Source: Planctomycetota bacterium
Lineage (GTDB): Bacteria; Planctomycetota; Phycisphaerae; UBA1845; PWPN01
Length of the DNA stretch: 5,998 nucleotides
Direction of reading: 5' to 3'
Assembly (NCBI GenBank): GCA_016209665.1
Contig: JACQVT010000327.1
Coordinates: 1 to 5,998 of the forward strand
The notes under the pieces: model-generated
What the model was told of the DNA's origin: nothing
Seen by the model: the letters and a program-made list of their open reading frames with translations, nothing else
Database searches by the model: none
Part shown: piece after piece, positions 1 through 5,998 of the stretch
How the letters are laid out: each line of letters starts with the position of its first letter
How positions within the stretch are numbered: the first letter of the stretch is position 1
Position numbers and translations under genes: made by a program

Positions 1-796
1 ACTCGACGGTGTACTGATATTTCATCTTCGTCGGCGCGAACGTGCTGACGAACTCGCGGGTTCCCTGCTCGACCAGCTCGCCAATGATCCCGTCGGCGGA
101 GTCGAGGTTCGCTTCGGTCTTGCTGCTGCCGAAGATGGGGCTGGGCTTCTCGCGGTCGGTCTTGCGGAACGGATCGGGCGAGTACTGGAAGATGAGGTTG
201 CCGGCCTTGTCGTACATGCTGAACGAGCACTGGACGGTGAGGTTGCGGCTGACGGTCTCGACCTGCTCGGTGTCGACGCTGCCCCCGCCGCCGCCCCAGC
301 CGTGACCGGCCCAGGCGGCAACACTGGCGGCGCTCATGGTCCGCTGCCGGCCGGCCTTGACCTCGTTGCGGATGTTGAGCTTGCTCTTGATGAGGGCCTG
401 GACGTCGGCCAGTTGCGGCGGGGCCCCGGCGTTGTTGGACGGGGTCATGCCGGCGGCGGCCAAGTCGTGCTCGGTCATGATGTCCTTGGTCTCGCGGCGC
501 TTGGCGATGGTCAGCGGCGTCAGCTCGGCCTTGTGTGCGCCGTCGATCATGGCCTCGATCATGTCGGCGGCCATCCGCGACCACTTCTTGGCGCGGTCAG
601 CGTCCTCGGTGCCGGCCTCCCAGGCCTCGACCTCGGATTCATTGACGGCGACGGTGGTCAGACCTTCGGGCAGTTGCTCGGTCGGCTGCAGCGTGTAGGC
701 GATGCTGACCGTCATCGTTTCTTTCGACGCGCAGCCGCCGGCCAGCAGGATCCCTCCCACGACCAGACCCATCACAGACAGTGTCGTCCATTTCAT
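1..796 (-). CDS. CsgG/LpoB-like lipoprotein, C-terminus off the left edge
   Basis: The frame is open from ATG at 796 down to position 1, giving 265 complete codons without a stop. A purine-rich ribosome site (AAGGGAG, 811-805) lies 8 bases upstream. Residues 1-21 form a lipoprotein signal peptide (K2, a hydrophobic run, then LLAGGC), with Cys22 as the predicted lipidated residue. A mixed alpha/beta domain follows. Residues 46-51 (LTTVAV) look like an edge strand, and about 73-90 like a helix. Residues 100-116 carry R-x5-I-x2-E-x2-L-x3-G, and 127-142 read like the 'gvdaliiGsi' strand region. Together these resemble the CsgG/LpoB fold. A glycine run (HGWGGGGGS, 165-173) precedes a strand pair around 'SMYDKAGNLIFQYS' (193-206). 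The last visible part (about 238-265) is a helix followed by 'FAPTKMKYQYTVE'. CsgG-like lipoproteins act in outer-membrane secretion or cell-envelope assembly, but the specific role here is unknown. The gene is transcribed divergently from the efflux genes. The reading frame and lipoprotein call are firm; the fold assignment is by eye. Confidence 0.85.
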   Translation of the reverse strand, partial: MKWTTLSVMGLVVGGILLAGGCASKETMTVSIAYTLQPTEQLPEGLTTVAVNESEVEAWEAGTEDADRAKKWSRMAADMIEAMIDGAHKAELTPLTIAKRRETKDIMTEHDLAAAGMTPSNNAGAPPQLADVQALIKSKLNIRNEVKAGRQRTMSAASVAAWAGHGWGGGGGSVDTEQVETVSRNLTVQCSFSMYDKAGNLIFQYSPDPFRKTDREKPSPIFGSSKTEANLDSADGIIGELVEQGTREFVSTFAPTKMKYQYTVE

Positions 797-853
797 GGTT
801 ACCACTCCCTTAGAAACCTGAGCTGGAAACGAGACAGACCCATACTCAAACGC

Positions 854-859
854 ATTATA
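854..859 (-). promoter_or_regulatory. Putative -10 box for the left lipoprotein gene
   Basis: Read on the minus strand, this is a perfect TATAAT, standing out in an otherwise GC-rich region. It would place the transcription start near 846-848 and give a leader of about 50 bases before the ATG at 796. No convincing TTGACA-like -35 box lies 16-18 bases upstream, so the promoter may depend on an activator, or the match may be chance. Confidence 0.45.
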
Positions 860-1046
860 TCGACCGGAATGGTTGCGCGTCTTGTAGATCATAAGTCGGT
901 TTTCCGCGTTCGGCTTGCAGATTCGCGAAGGCGTGCCTTGGGTCCGCGTGGGGGTTGGCCTGACCGTTCGTCGGGAGGTTAAGGTCCGGCGGGTCGCGAA
1001 GTCCAGTGGTCAAGAGGCAGACGAATAACCGCCAGGGCGGCCATCC

Positions 1047-1075
1047 TGTTCAGGCAGGCGGGCGTCTAGTACAAT
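1047..1075 (+). promoter_or_regulatory. Putative promoter of the efflux operon
   Basis: TACAAT at 1070-1075 is a good -10 box (5 of 6 consensus positions). Seventeen bases upstream, TGTTCA at 1047-1052 matches the -35 consensus at only 3 of 6 positions. Transcription would begin near 1082, leaving a short leader of about 33 bases that contains the GAGGTGG ribosome site at 1101-1107. The position suits the start of the TolC-like gene, but the call is from consensus matching alone. Confidence 0.4.
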
Positions 1076-1114
1076 CCCTCGCGGTAGTTACGTCAGTATT
1101 GAGGTGGTGCGGCG

Positions 1115-3046
1115 ATGCGGGGTAGTTCATCGATCATGGGTCGGCTGACGGTGGGTGTGGCGGCGCTGCTGCTGGCCGGTGGATGCCAGTTCTTCGTGGA
1201 CGACGCCGACCGGGAGGTGTACCGCCTAGTCGAAAAACGTCAGCAGCAGGCGGTCGGCACGACGCACGATGCCGGCATCGACGCCGAAAGGGTCCCCATC
1301 CGGACGGGGGACTCCGCCTATGCGTTTGTGCCGCACCCGGTCGATTCGGAACTGCCGGCGTCGTTCAAGACGGCCGCTCCCACCGGTCTGCCGGACACTC
1401 GGCCGGCGATCCAGACGACCGACGACGTTGAATCCGCCGGGACTCGGCCGGCCGATTCGCCCGCCGATCATGTCGGGGCCCCCGAAGCACAAGGCCGGGC
1501 CGCGGACACCGCGACCTCGCCGACCGACATGCCCATCACCGCGCCTGCCTCGGCCCCCGCGACGGTTGAGGACGACGTCACGTCGGGCCGCGTCTTGACG
1601 CTGGCCGAAGCGCTGGCCTACGCGTTCGACCACGCTCGCGACTATCAGAGCGCCAAGGAGGACCTCTACCTGGCGGCGCTGGCCCTGACGCTGGAGCGGC
1701 ACCTGTGGACGCCCCGGCTGGTAGGCGAGATCGCGTCGCAGTACGCCAACTTCGGCGAGATCCGCCATTTCGACGATGCGATGGACGCGGTGTCCACGGT
1801 GGGCGTCGAGCAGAGGCTGCCCTACGGCGGGACGGTGACGGCCCAGATCATCAGCACGCTGATGCGCGACCTGACGAACCACGTGACCACGGGCGAGACG
1901 GGGCAGGCCCTGCTGGAGGCGAACATCCCCCTGCTCAAGGGTGCGGGCCCGGTGGCCTACGAGTCGCGGTACCGGGCGGAGCGTCAGCTCATCTACGCGG
2001 TGCGGACGTTCGAGCGGTTCCGGCGGTCGCTGGCGGTGGACATCGCCGCGGACTATTTCAACTTGCAGCAGCTCCGGCAGGAGATCATCAACGCGACCGA
2101 AAGCATCGAGGGCTTCGACCAGTTGGCCCGGCGGGCGCGGGCGTTCTGGAAGGTGGGAAAGTCCACGATCCTGGACGTGCAGCGGGCCGAGCAGGACCAG
2201 CTCCGTGCGACCAACGCCCGGATCAACGCCATCGAACGGTATCAGACCGCGGCGGACCTGTTCAAGATCCGCATCGGCATGCCCACGGAGACCCGGGTCA
2301 CCGTGGAGTTGGCCCGCAGCGTGGCGGCGACGCAGCCGGCGGCGCCGAGCGGACCGGCGGGCGAGGATGAATCGCAGACGCTCATCGACGTGCTGGCGAT
2401 GCCGCTGGTGGACGAGGCCGAGGCGGTTCGCGTGGCCCTCAAACACCGACTGGACCTGCTGAACGATCTCGATCGCATCGGTGACGCCCAGCGCGGCGTG
2501 GTGATCGCCGAGAACGGTCTGTTGCCCGCGCTGGACGCCTTCGCGAGCGTGCGGTTCAGCACCGACCCGGGCAAGCTCGGCATGTTCGAGTACGAGCACG
2601 ACCGGGCGACGTGGCGGACCGGTCTGAACCTCGAGCTGCCGCTGGACCGCAAGGCCGAGCGCAACGCGCTGCGGGAATCGCTGATCCTCAAGCGCCGGGC
2701 GGAGCGGGACTATCAGGAGGCCAAAGATACCGTGACGCAGCAGGTCCGGCGGGCGATGCGGCGCGTCGAACAACAGCGACAGGTGTTGCGGATTCAGGTC
2801 GCCAACCGCCATCTGGCCCAGCAGCGTCTGAGGGCGGCCCAGTTTAGGTTCCAGAAGTCGCTGGCCCCGTCGCTGGAAGTCGTCGACGCCCAGACCGAAC
2901 TGCTGGAGGCCCAGAACAGCCTGGCCGCGGCCCAGGCCGCCTACAAGGTGGCCATCCTGGAGTTCTGGCGGGACACAGACATGCTGCGGATCGCCGACGA
3001 CGGCAAATGGGAATTTGCGTTGGATACGCCGTCCGGTTTGCGGTAG
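1115..3046 (+). CDS. TolC-family outer-membrane efflux lipoprotein
   Basis: This 643-residue protein is predicted to form the outer-membrane and periplasmic duct of a tripartite efflux system. The ATG at 1115 is chosen because GAGGTGG (1101-1107) sits 7 bases upstream; Met8 is a poorer alternative. A signal peptide ends in LLLAGGC, with Cys24 predicted to be lipidated. Residues 29-46 are an acidic/basic helix-like stretch, and about 48-157 are a Pro/Ala/Thr/Asp-rich, probably disordered linker. The TolC region starts near 158 ('GRVLTLAEALAYAFDHARDY'). Its first helical repeat spans about 160-400, including the strand-like segment 'VGVEQRLPYGGTV' (229-241) and the helix 'VGKSTILDVQRAEQDQL' (347-363). 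A low-complexity insert occupies about 401-425. The second repeat runs from about 434 to 620, with 'NGLLPALDA' and the strands 'FASVRFS' and 'GLNLELPLD', then long helices ending 'QTELLEAQNSLAAAQAAY'. TolC-like factors are usually 430-500 residues; the excess here is the N-terminal linker plus the insert. The adaptor gene follows 104 bases downstream. Family assignment is firm; the substrate is unknown. Confidence 0.93.
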   Translation: MRGSSSIMGRLTVGVAALLLAGGCQFFVDDADREVYRLVEKRQQQAVGTTHDAGIDAERVPIRTGDSAYAFVPHPVDSELPASFKTAAPTGLPDTRPAIQTTDDVESAGTRPADSPADHVGAPEAQGRAADTATSPTDMPITAPASAPATVEDDVTSGRVLTLAEALAYAFDHARDYQSAKEDLYLAALALTLERHLWTPRLVGEIASQYANFGEIRHFDDAMDAVSTVGVEQRLPYGGTVTAQIISTLMRDLTNHVTTGETGQALLEANIPLLKGAGPVAYESRYRAERQLIYAVRTFERFRRSLAVDIAADYFNLQQLRQEIINATESIEGFDQLARRARAFWKVGKSTILDVQRAEQDQLRATNARINAIERYQTAADLFKIRIGMPTETRVTVELARSVAATQPAAPSGPAGEDESQTLIDVLAMPLVDEAEAVRVALKHRLDLLNDLDRIGDAQRGVVIAENGLLPALDAFASVRFSTDPGKLGMFEYEHDRATWRTGLNLELPLDRKAERNALRESLILKRRAERDYQEAKDTVTQQVRRAMRRVEQQRQVLRIQVANRHLAQQRLRAAQFRFQKSLAPSLEVVDAQTELLEAQNSLAAAQAAYKVAILEFWRDTDMLRIADDGKWEFALDTPSGLR

Positions 3047-3150
3047 TATGGATACCGAGGGGGCAGTTCACGTCCCATTGGGGAGCGTGAAGCGCGGGGA
3101 CACACGCCAGCTTCGCGAGGAGCAACTCGCGAGCGGGAGATTCTCGTTTC
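3047..3150 (+). other. Intercistronic leader with two predicted hairpins
   Basis: This 104-base gap separates the outer-membrane factor from the adaptor. The first hairpin pairs 3067-3076 with 3081-3091: ten base pairs, one bulged G at 3085, and the four-base loop ATTG. The second pairs 3112-3119 with 3126-3133: eight pairs including one G-T, with a six-base loop. It ends one base before GGGAG at 3135-3139, the likely ribosome site of the adaptor. Neither hairpin is followed by a T run, so they are unlikely to be intrinsic terminators. They could stabilise the upstream mRNA or modulate adaptor translation. That role is inference from pairing alone. Confidence 0.45.
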
Positions 3151-5031
3151 ATGGCAAGACTGCGATCCAGCCAGAGCGGCTCGCCGGCCTCGGTGGCCGA
3201 GGTCGAGCCGGCGCTGCCGCTGTCCGCGGAGCTGCCGGCACCGGCCGCGGACTGGCCGGCGCCGCCCCATCCCGTCTCGGGCACTCGCCGCCGGCTGACC
3301 CTCGGGCAGATCGTCGGGATGGTGCTGCTGGCGGCCCTGGTGGCGGGCGGTTACGGCGCGTACCGCCTGCTGACGCACACGGGGCCGGTGGTGGACGTGC
3401 AGTTGTTCACCGTGACCCGCCGCAGCTTCCCCGTCATTCTGAAGGAGAAGGGCGAACTCAAGGCCGCCAACACGATCGACGTGCGTTGCGAGTTGGAAGG
3501 ACGACCGACGATCATCTACCTCATCCCGGAAGGCCAGTGGGTCAAGGAGGGCGACCTGCTGATCGAGATGGCCAGCGACACCATCGACGAGCAGTTGCGC
3601 GACGGCGAGGGCAAGGAGGCCAACGCCCTGGCCAACTACGAGGCGACCCTCAAGACCCGCGAGATTCTGCGGGATGAAAACGCGAGCAAGGTCCGCAAGG
3701 CCGAGCTTCAATTGCGGCTGGCCCAGCTCGATCAGCAGAAGTACATCGAGGGCGAGCAGAAGGAGTTGGAGCAGGAGGCCCAGTTGGCCGTCGACAAGGG
3801 CAAGATGATCCTGGAGCGCGAGACGCAGGACTACAAGGACGCCCAGGAACTGTTCGAGCAGGGCTTCATCACCCGCGTCGACCTGAAGGACGCGGAGTTC
3901 AGCGCTTACGCCGCGGGACTGGACCTGGCCAAGGCCAAACTGGCCCTGGAGGTGCTCAACAAGTACACGATCCCGATGGCCCTGGAGGAGAAGAAGTCGG
4001 CGGTGCACGAGGCCGAGAAGGAACTCGACCGCGAGCGCAAGGCGGCCGAAGCGTCGGAAGCCAAGGCGACCGCGGACGTCGACGCCAAGAAGAGCGACCT
4101 GGACATCGCCCGCGACAAGCTGGCCAAGCTCAAGGACCAGAAGCGCAAGACCAAGATCACCGCCCCGGCGCCGGGACTGGTGGTCTACGCCCGCGAGAGT
4201 TCGTATCGTTCGGAGAGCACCATCGAGACGGGCACGCAGGTGCACGAGCGGCAGATGCTGATCCAGTTGCCGGACACCAGCAGCATGAAGGTCGAGGTGC
4301 GGGTGCACGAGGCCCACATCGAGCGGTTGCGGGAGGGAATGGCGGCGCTGGTGCAGGTCGAGGGCTTTTCCAACCGGACCTTCACGGGCAAAGTGTCGAA
4401 GATCGCGGTGGTGGCCGACTCGCAGAATTACTGGATGAACCCCAACCTCCGCGAGTACAAGACGGAGATCCTGCTGGACGGCAAGTTCGCCGACCTGAAG
4501 CCGAACGTGACCGCCCGCGTGGAAATCCAGATGGCCCAGATGAACAACGTGCTGGCGGTGCCGGTGCAGTCGGTGTTCGCCAAGGCGGGCAAGTTCTACG
4601 TGTTCCTCGACGACAAGGGCCGGGTGCGGCCGATACCGATCAAGCCGGGCCTGGCGAGTACGGACTTCGTGGAGATCGTCTCGGGGCTGGAGGAAGGCCG
4701 GACCATCCGCCTGGCGGTCACGGACGAGATGCGGCTGCTGCTGCCCGACGAGGGCGATGACAACGGTGAGGACGGCACGGAGCCCGGCGCGGAGCGCCGC
4801 GCCCGCCGTCGGCCGGCGGAGGCCGAGGCCCTGAACCGCCCGGCGAGCCGGCCCGCGGGCGAGGCGGACGCCGACGAACGTCCCGGCGGGACCGAGGCCG
4901 GACCGGCTCGGGGCGGCGATGAGCCGGCGGAGCGCCGGCCCGCGGCGGGCGAGGCTCGGCCGCGACGAGAGGGCGCAATCGGCCCGCGGCCCGAGCGCCG
5001 CGGCGCCGCCGCCACCCGCGAGGCGCGATGA
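3151..5031 (+). CDS. MacA/HlyD-type periplasmic adaptor with charged C-terminal tail
   Basis: This 626-residue protein is predicted to bridge the inner-membrane ABC transporter and the outer-membrane factor. GGGAG (3135-3139) lies 11 bases before the ATG. Residues 1-48 are a Pro/Ala-rich, probably cytoplasmic tail. RRR (46-48) is followed by one membrane segment at about 50-71. The first half of the split lipoyl domain is about 98-140 ('GELKAANTIDV', then 'IPEGQWVKEGDLLIEM'). A highly charged coiled-coil hairpin spans about 142-334, with a turn probably near 236-245 ('EQGFITRVDL'). The second lipoyl half is 335-346 ('KITAPAPGLVVY'). A beta-barrel domain covers about 378-458, and a membrane-proximal domain about 465-525 ('VLAVPVQSVFAKAGKFYVF', 'IVSGLEEGRTI'). 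These domains are in standard adaptor order. Residues 533-626 form an Arg/Glu/Pro/Ala/Gly-rich, probably disordered tail not typical of MacA, which is usually about 370-400 residues. The tail's DNA is extremely GC-rich and contains short palindromes. Family assignment is firm; the substrate is unknown. Confidence 0.93.
   Translation: MARLRSSQSGSPASVAEVEPALPLSAELPAPAADWPAPPHPVSGTRRRLTLGQIVGMVLLAALVAGGYGAYRLLTHTGPVVDVQLFTVTRRSFPVILKEKGELKAANTIDVRCELEGRPTIIYLIPEGQWVKEGDLLIEMASDTIDEQLRDGEGKEANALANYEATLKTREILRDENASKVRKAELQLRLAQLDQQKYIEGEQKELEQEAQLAVDKGKMILERETQDYKDAQELFEQGFITRVDLKDAEFSAYAAGLDLAKAKLALEVLNKYTIPMALEEKKSAVHEAEKELDRERKAAEASEAKATADVDAKKSDLDIARDKLAKLKDQKRKTKITAPAPGLVVYARESSYRSESTIETGTQVHERQMLIQLPDTSSMKVEVRVHEAHIERLREGMAALVQVEGFSNRTFTGKVSKIAVVADSQNYWMNPNLREYKTEILLDGKFADLKPNVTARVEIQMAQMNNVLAVPVQSVFAKAGKFYVFLDDKGRVRPIPIKPGLASTDFVEIVSGLEEGRTIRLAVTDEMRLLLPDEGDDNGEDGTEPGAERRARRRPAEAEALNRPASRPAGEADADERPGGTEAGPARGGDEPAERRPAAGEARPRREGAIGPRPERRGAAATREAR
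4785..4939 (+). repeat. GC-rich palindromes within the adaptor's tail coding region
   Basis: Two compact hairpins lie inside the coding sequence. One pairs 4785-4790 with 4794-4799 (6 bp, loop GGA); the other pairs 4923-4929 with 4933-4939 (7 bp, loop GAG). Both contain the same ten bases, CGGAGCGCCG, at 4790-4799 and 4928-4937. The repeats lie in the low-complexity tail region and may reflect expansion of GC-rich sequence there. In DNA this GC-rich, matches this short could also arise by chance. Confidence 0.4.
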
Positions 5032-5035
5032 GTAA

Positions 5036-5321
5036 TTGGGGGGCGGGCATCCCTGCCCGCCTCTCTGGGAGGCCGTGTGAGATCCGTCGAGTCTGTCCGA
5101 ACCGCGACCGTGAGGGAGCGGCGTTGGGGCAAACCCGACACCAGCCTGGGCAGGCCGCTTTCTAACGGCCGCGGTGTCGCCACGGCGGACCAGGTCGGAA
5201 AGGGCTTCTCACACACGCACTTAGAATGCATCCTAAAACCCGTGTGGGACCGGCTTCCAGCCGGTCGGTTTTCAGGGTTTTAGGATGCACAGTTAGGCGG
5301 GCAGGGATGCCCGCCCCCCAA
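5036..5321. repeat. Nested inverted-repeat element (REP/MITE-like)
   Basis: The outer ends are perfect 27-bp inverted repeats: 5036-5062 and 5295-5321 are exact reverse complements. Each end is also a hairpin by itself, with 8-bp stems (5042-5049 with 5054-5061, and 5296-5303 with 5308-5315) and 4-base loops. The interior has a second perfect inverted pair (5227-5241 with 5275-5289) around a central hairpin. Weaker structures lie at 5153-5170 (5-bp stem) and 5169-5188 (one G-G mismatch). The element starts 4 bases after the adaptor stop and ends 20 bases before the ATPase start, filling 286 of the 310 intergenic bases. I see no transposase and no convincing target duplication (flanks GAGTAA and GACTGG). 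It could be one non-autonomous insertion or several REP-type hairpins that accumulated. The inverted repeats are seen directly; the mobility is inferred. Confidence 0.7.
5227..5289. repeat. Long central hairpin within the intergenic element
   Basis: A perfect 15-bp stem (5227-5241 with 5275-5289) leads through an asymmetric internal loop to an apical 8-bp hairpin, GACCGGCT (5248-5255) with AGCCGGTC (5259-5266) and the loop TCC. No T run follows on either strand, so a classical intrinsic terminator is unlikely. In mRNA it should form a strong stem-loop between the adaptor and ATPase cistrons and could protect the upstream message or reduce read-through. Those functions are inference. Confidence 0.65.
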
Positions 5322-5341
5322 GACTGGGAAAGTGAGAAAGC

Positions 5342-5998
<657 letters not shown>

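Larger units (their letters stand above)
797..1114. other. Divergent intergenic region
   Basis: These 318 bases separate two divergently transcribed lipoprotein genes, and I see no credible gene in them. They hold the ribosome site and -10 box of the minus-strand gene (805-811, 854-859) and a promoter-like pair and ribosome site for the plus-strand gene (1047-1075, 1101-1107). Two small palindromes are visible: TTCGCGAA at 922-929, and a 4-bp GC hairpin at 1029-1040 just upstream of the plus-strand -35 position. Either could be an operator, but nothing in the sequence demonstrates that. Confidence 0.6.

Noticed and set aside
302..982. A 226-codon plus-strand open frame over the left lipoprotein gene
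   Set aside because: The opposite strand has a lipoprotein signal, a ribosome site and a coherent domain. This frame runs past the divergent promoter region and has no recognisable features.
1226..2812. A 528-codon open frame on the minus strand, opposite the outer-membrane factor gene
   Set aside because: It is rich in Arg, His, Gly and Leu with no recognisable domain, and mirrors a clear TolC-family gene. Long antisense frames are expected in GC-rich DNA.
2941..4317. A 458-codon minus-strand open frame across the outer-membrane factor and adaptor genes
   Set aside because: It crosses the gap between two well-supported plus-strand genes and has a low-complexity Leu/Val/Gly/Arg composition typical of antisense shadow frames.
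5028..5165. A 45-codon frame whose ATG overlaps the adaptor stop (ATGA), suggesting translational coupling
   Set aside because: It runs directly through the inverted-repeat end, and its sequence (MSNWGAGIPARLSG...) is just the translated repeat. There is no sign of selection for a protein.
5077..5283. A 68-codon plus-strand frame beginning GTG inside the intergenic element
   Set aside because: Most of it translates repeat and hairpin sequence and it ends within the right arm of the central stem, so it is probably spurious.
5227..5321. Possible intrinsic terminator after the adaptor gene
   Set aside because: The stems are strong, but no T run follows either of them on either strand, so a classical rho-independent terminator is not supported.
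5036..5321. CRISPR array or autonomous insertion sequence
   Set aside because: There are no regularly spaced direct repeats, and 286 bases cannot hold a transposase. The repeats are inverted and nested.

Overview
The window is GC-rich bacterial DNA, with G/C at most third codon positions. It probably comes from a Planctomycetota-type Gram-negative, perhaps a phycisphaeran. That guess rests on three things: the outer-membrane factor is lipid-anchored and has an acidic 'DADREVYRLVEKRQ' stretch just after its lipid cysteine; two predicted lipoproteins lie side by side; and the GC-rich intergenic palindromes look like the hairpin repeats I associate with such genomes. No rRNA or other taxonomic marker is present, so this is inference.

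Layout: (1) positions 1-796, minus strand: the N-terminal 265 codons of a lipoprotein with a CsgG/LpoB-like pattern, cut by the left edge. (2) 797-1114: a divergent intergenic region with a good -10 box on each strand. (3) 1115-3046, plus strand: a TolC-family outer-membrane efflux lipoprotein with a long disordered linker. (4) 3047-3150: a 104-base gap holding two predicted hairpins. (5) 3151-5031: a MacA/HlyD-type periplasmic adaptor with a roughly 190-residue coiled coil and an unusual Arg/Glu/Pro/Ala-rich C-terminal tail. (6) 5032-5341: a gap almost completely filled by a nested inverted-repeat element (5036-5321), bounded by 27-bp perfect inverted repeats. (7) 5342-5998: the start of a MacB/LolD-type ABC ATPase, cut by the right edge.

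The three plus-strand genes encode an outer-membrane duct, a periplasmic adaptor and a cytoplasmic ATPase. Together they form most of a MacAB-TolC-like tripartite ABC efflux or secretion system. The membrane permease is not visible and would be expected just past the right edge, either as a separate MacB/FtsX-type gene or as the C-terminal part of the ATPase gene. The substrate cannot be read from the sequence.

No entirely new system is evident. The least ordinary signal is the nested palindromic element between the adaptor and ATPase genes. Removing it would leave them about 24 bases apart, a normal operon spacing, so it looks like a REP/MITE-like insertion into an efflux operon that may now affect expression of the downstream gene.
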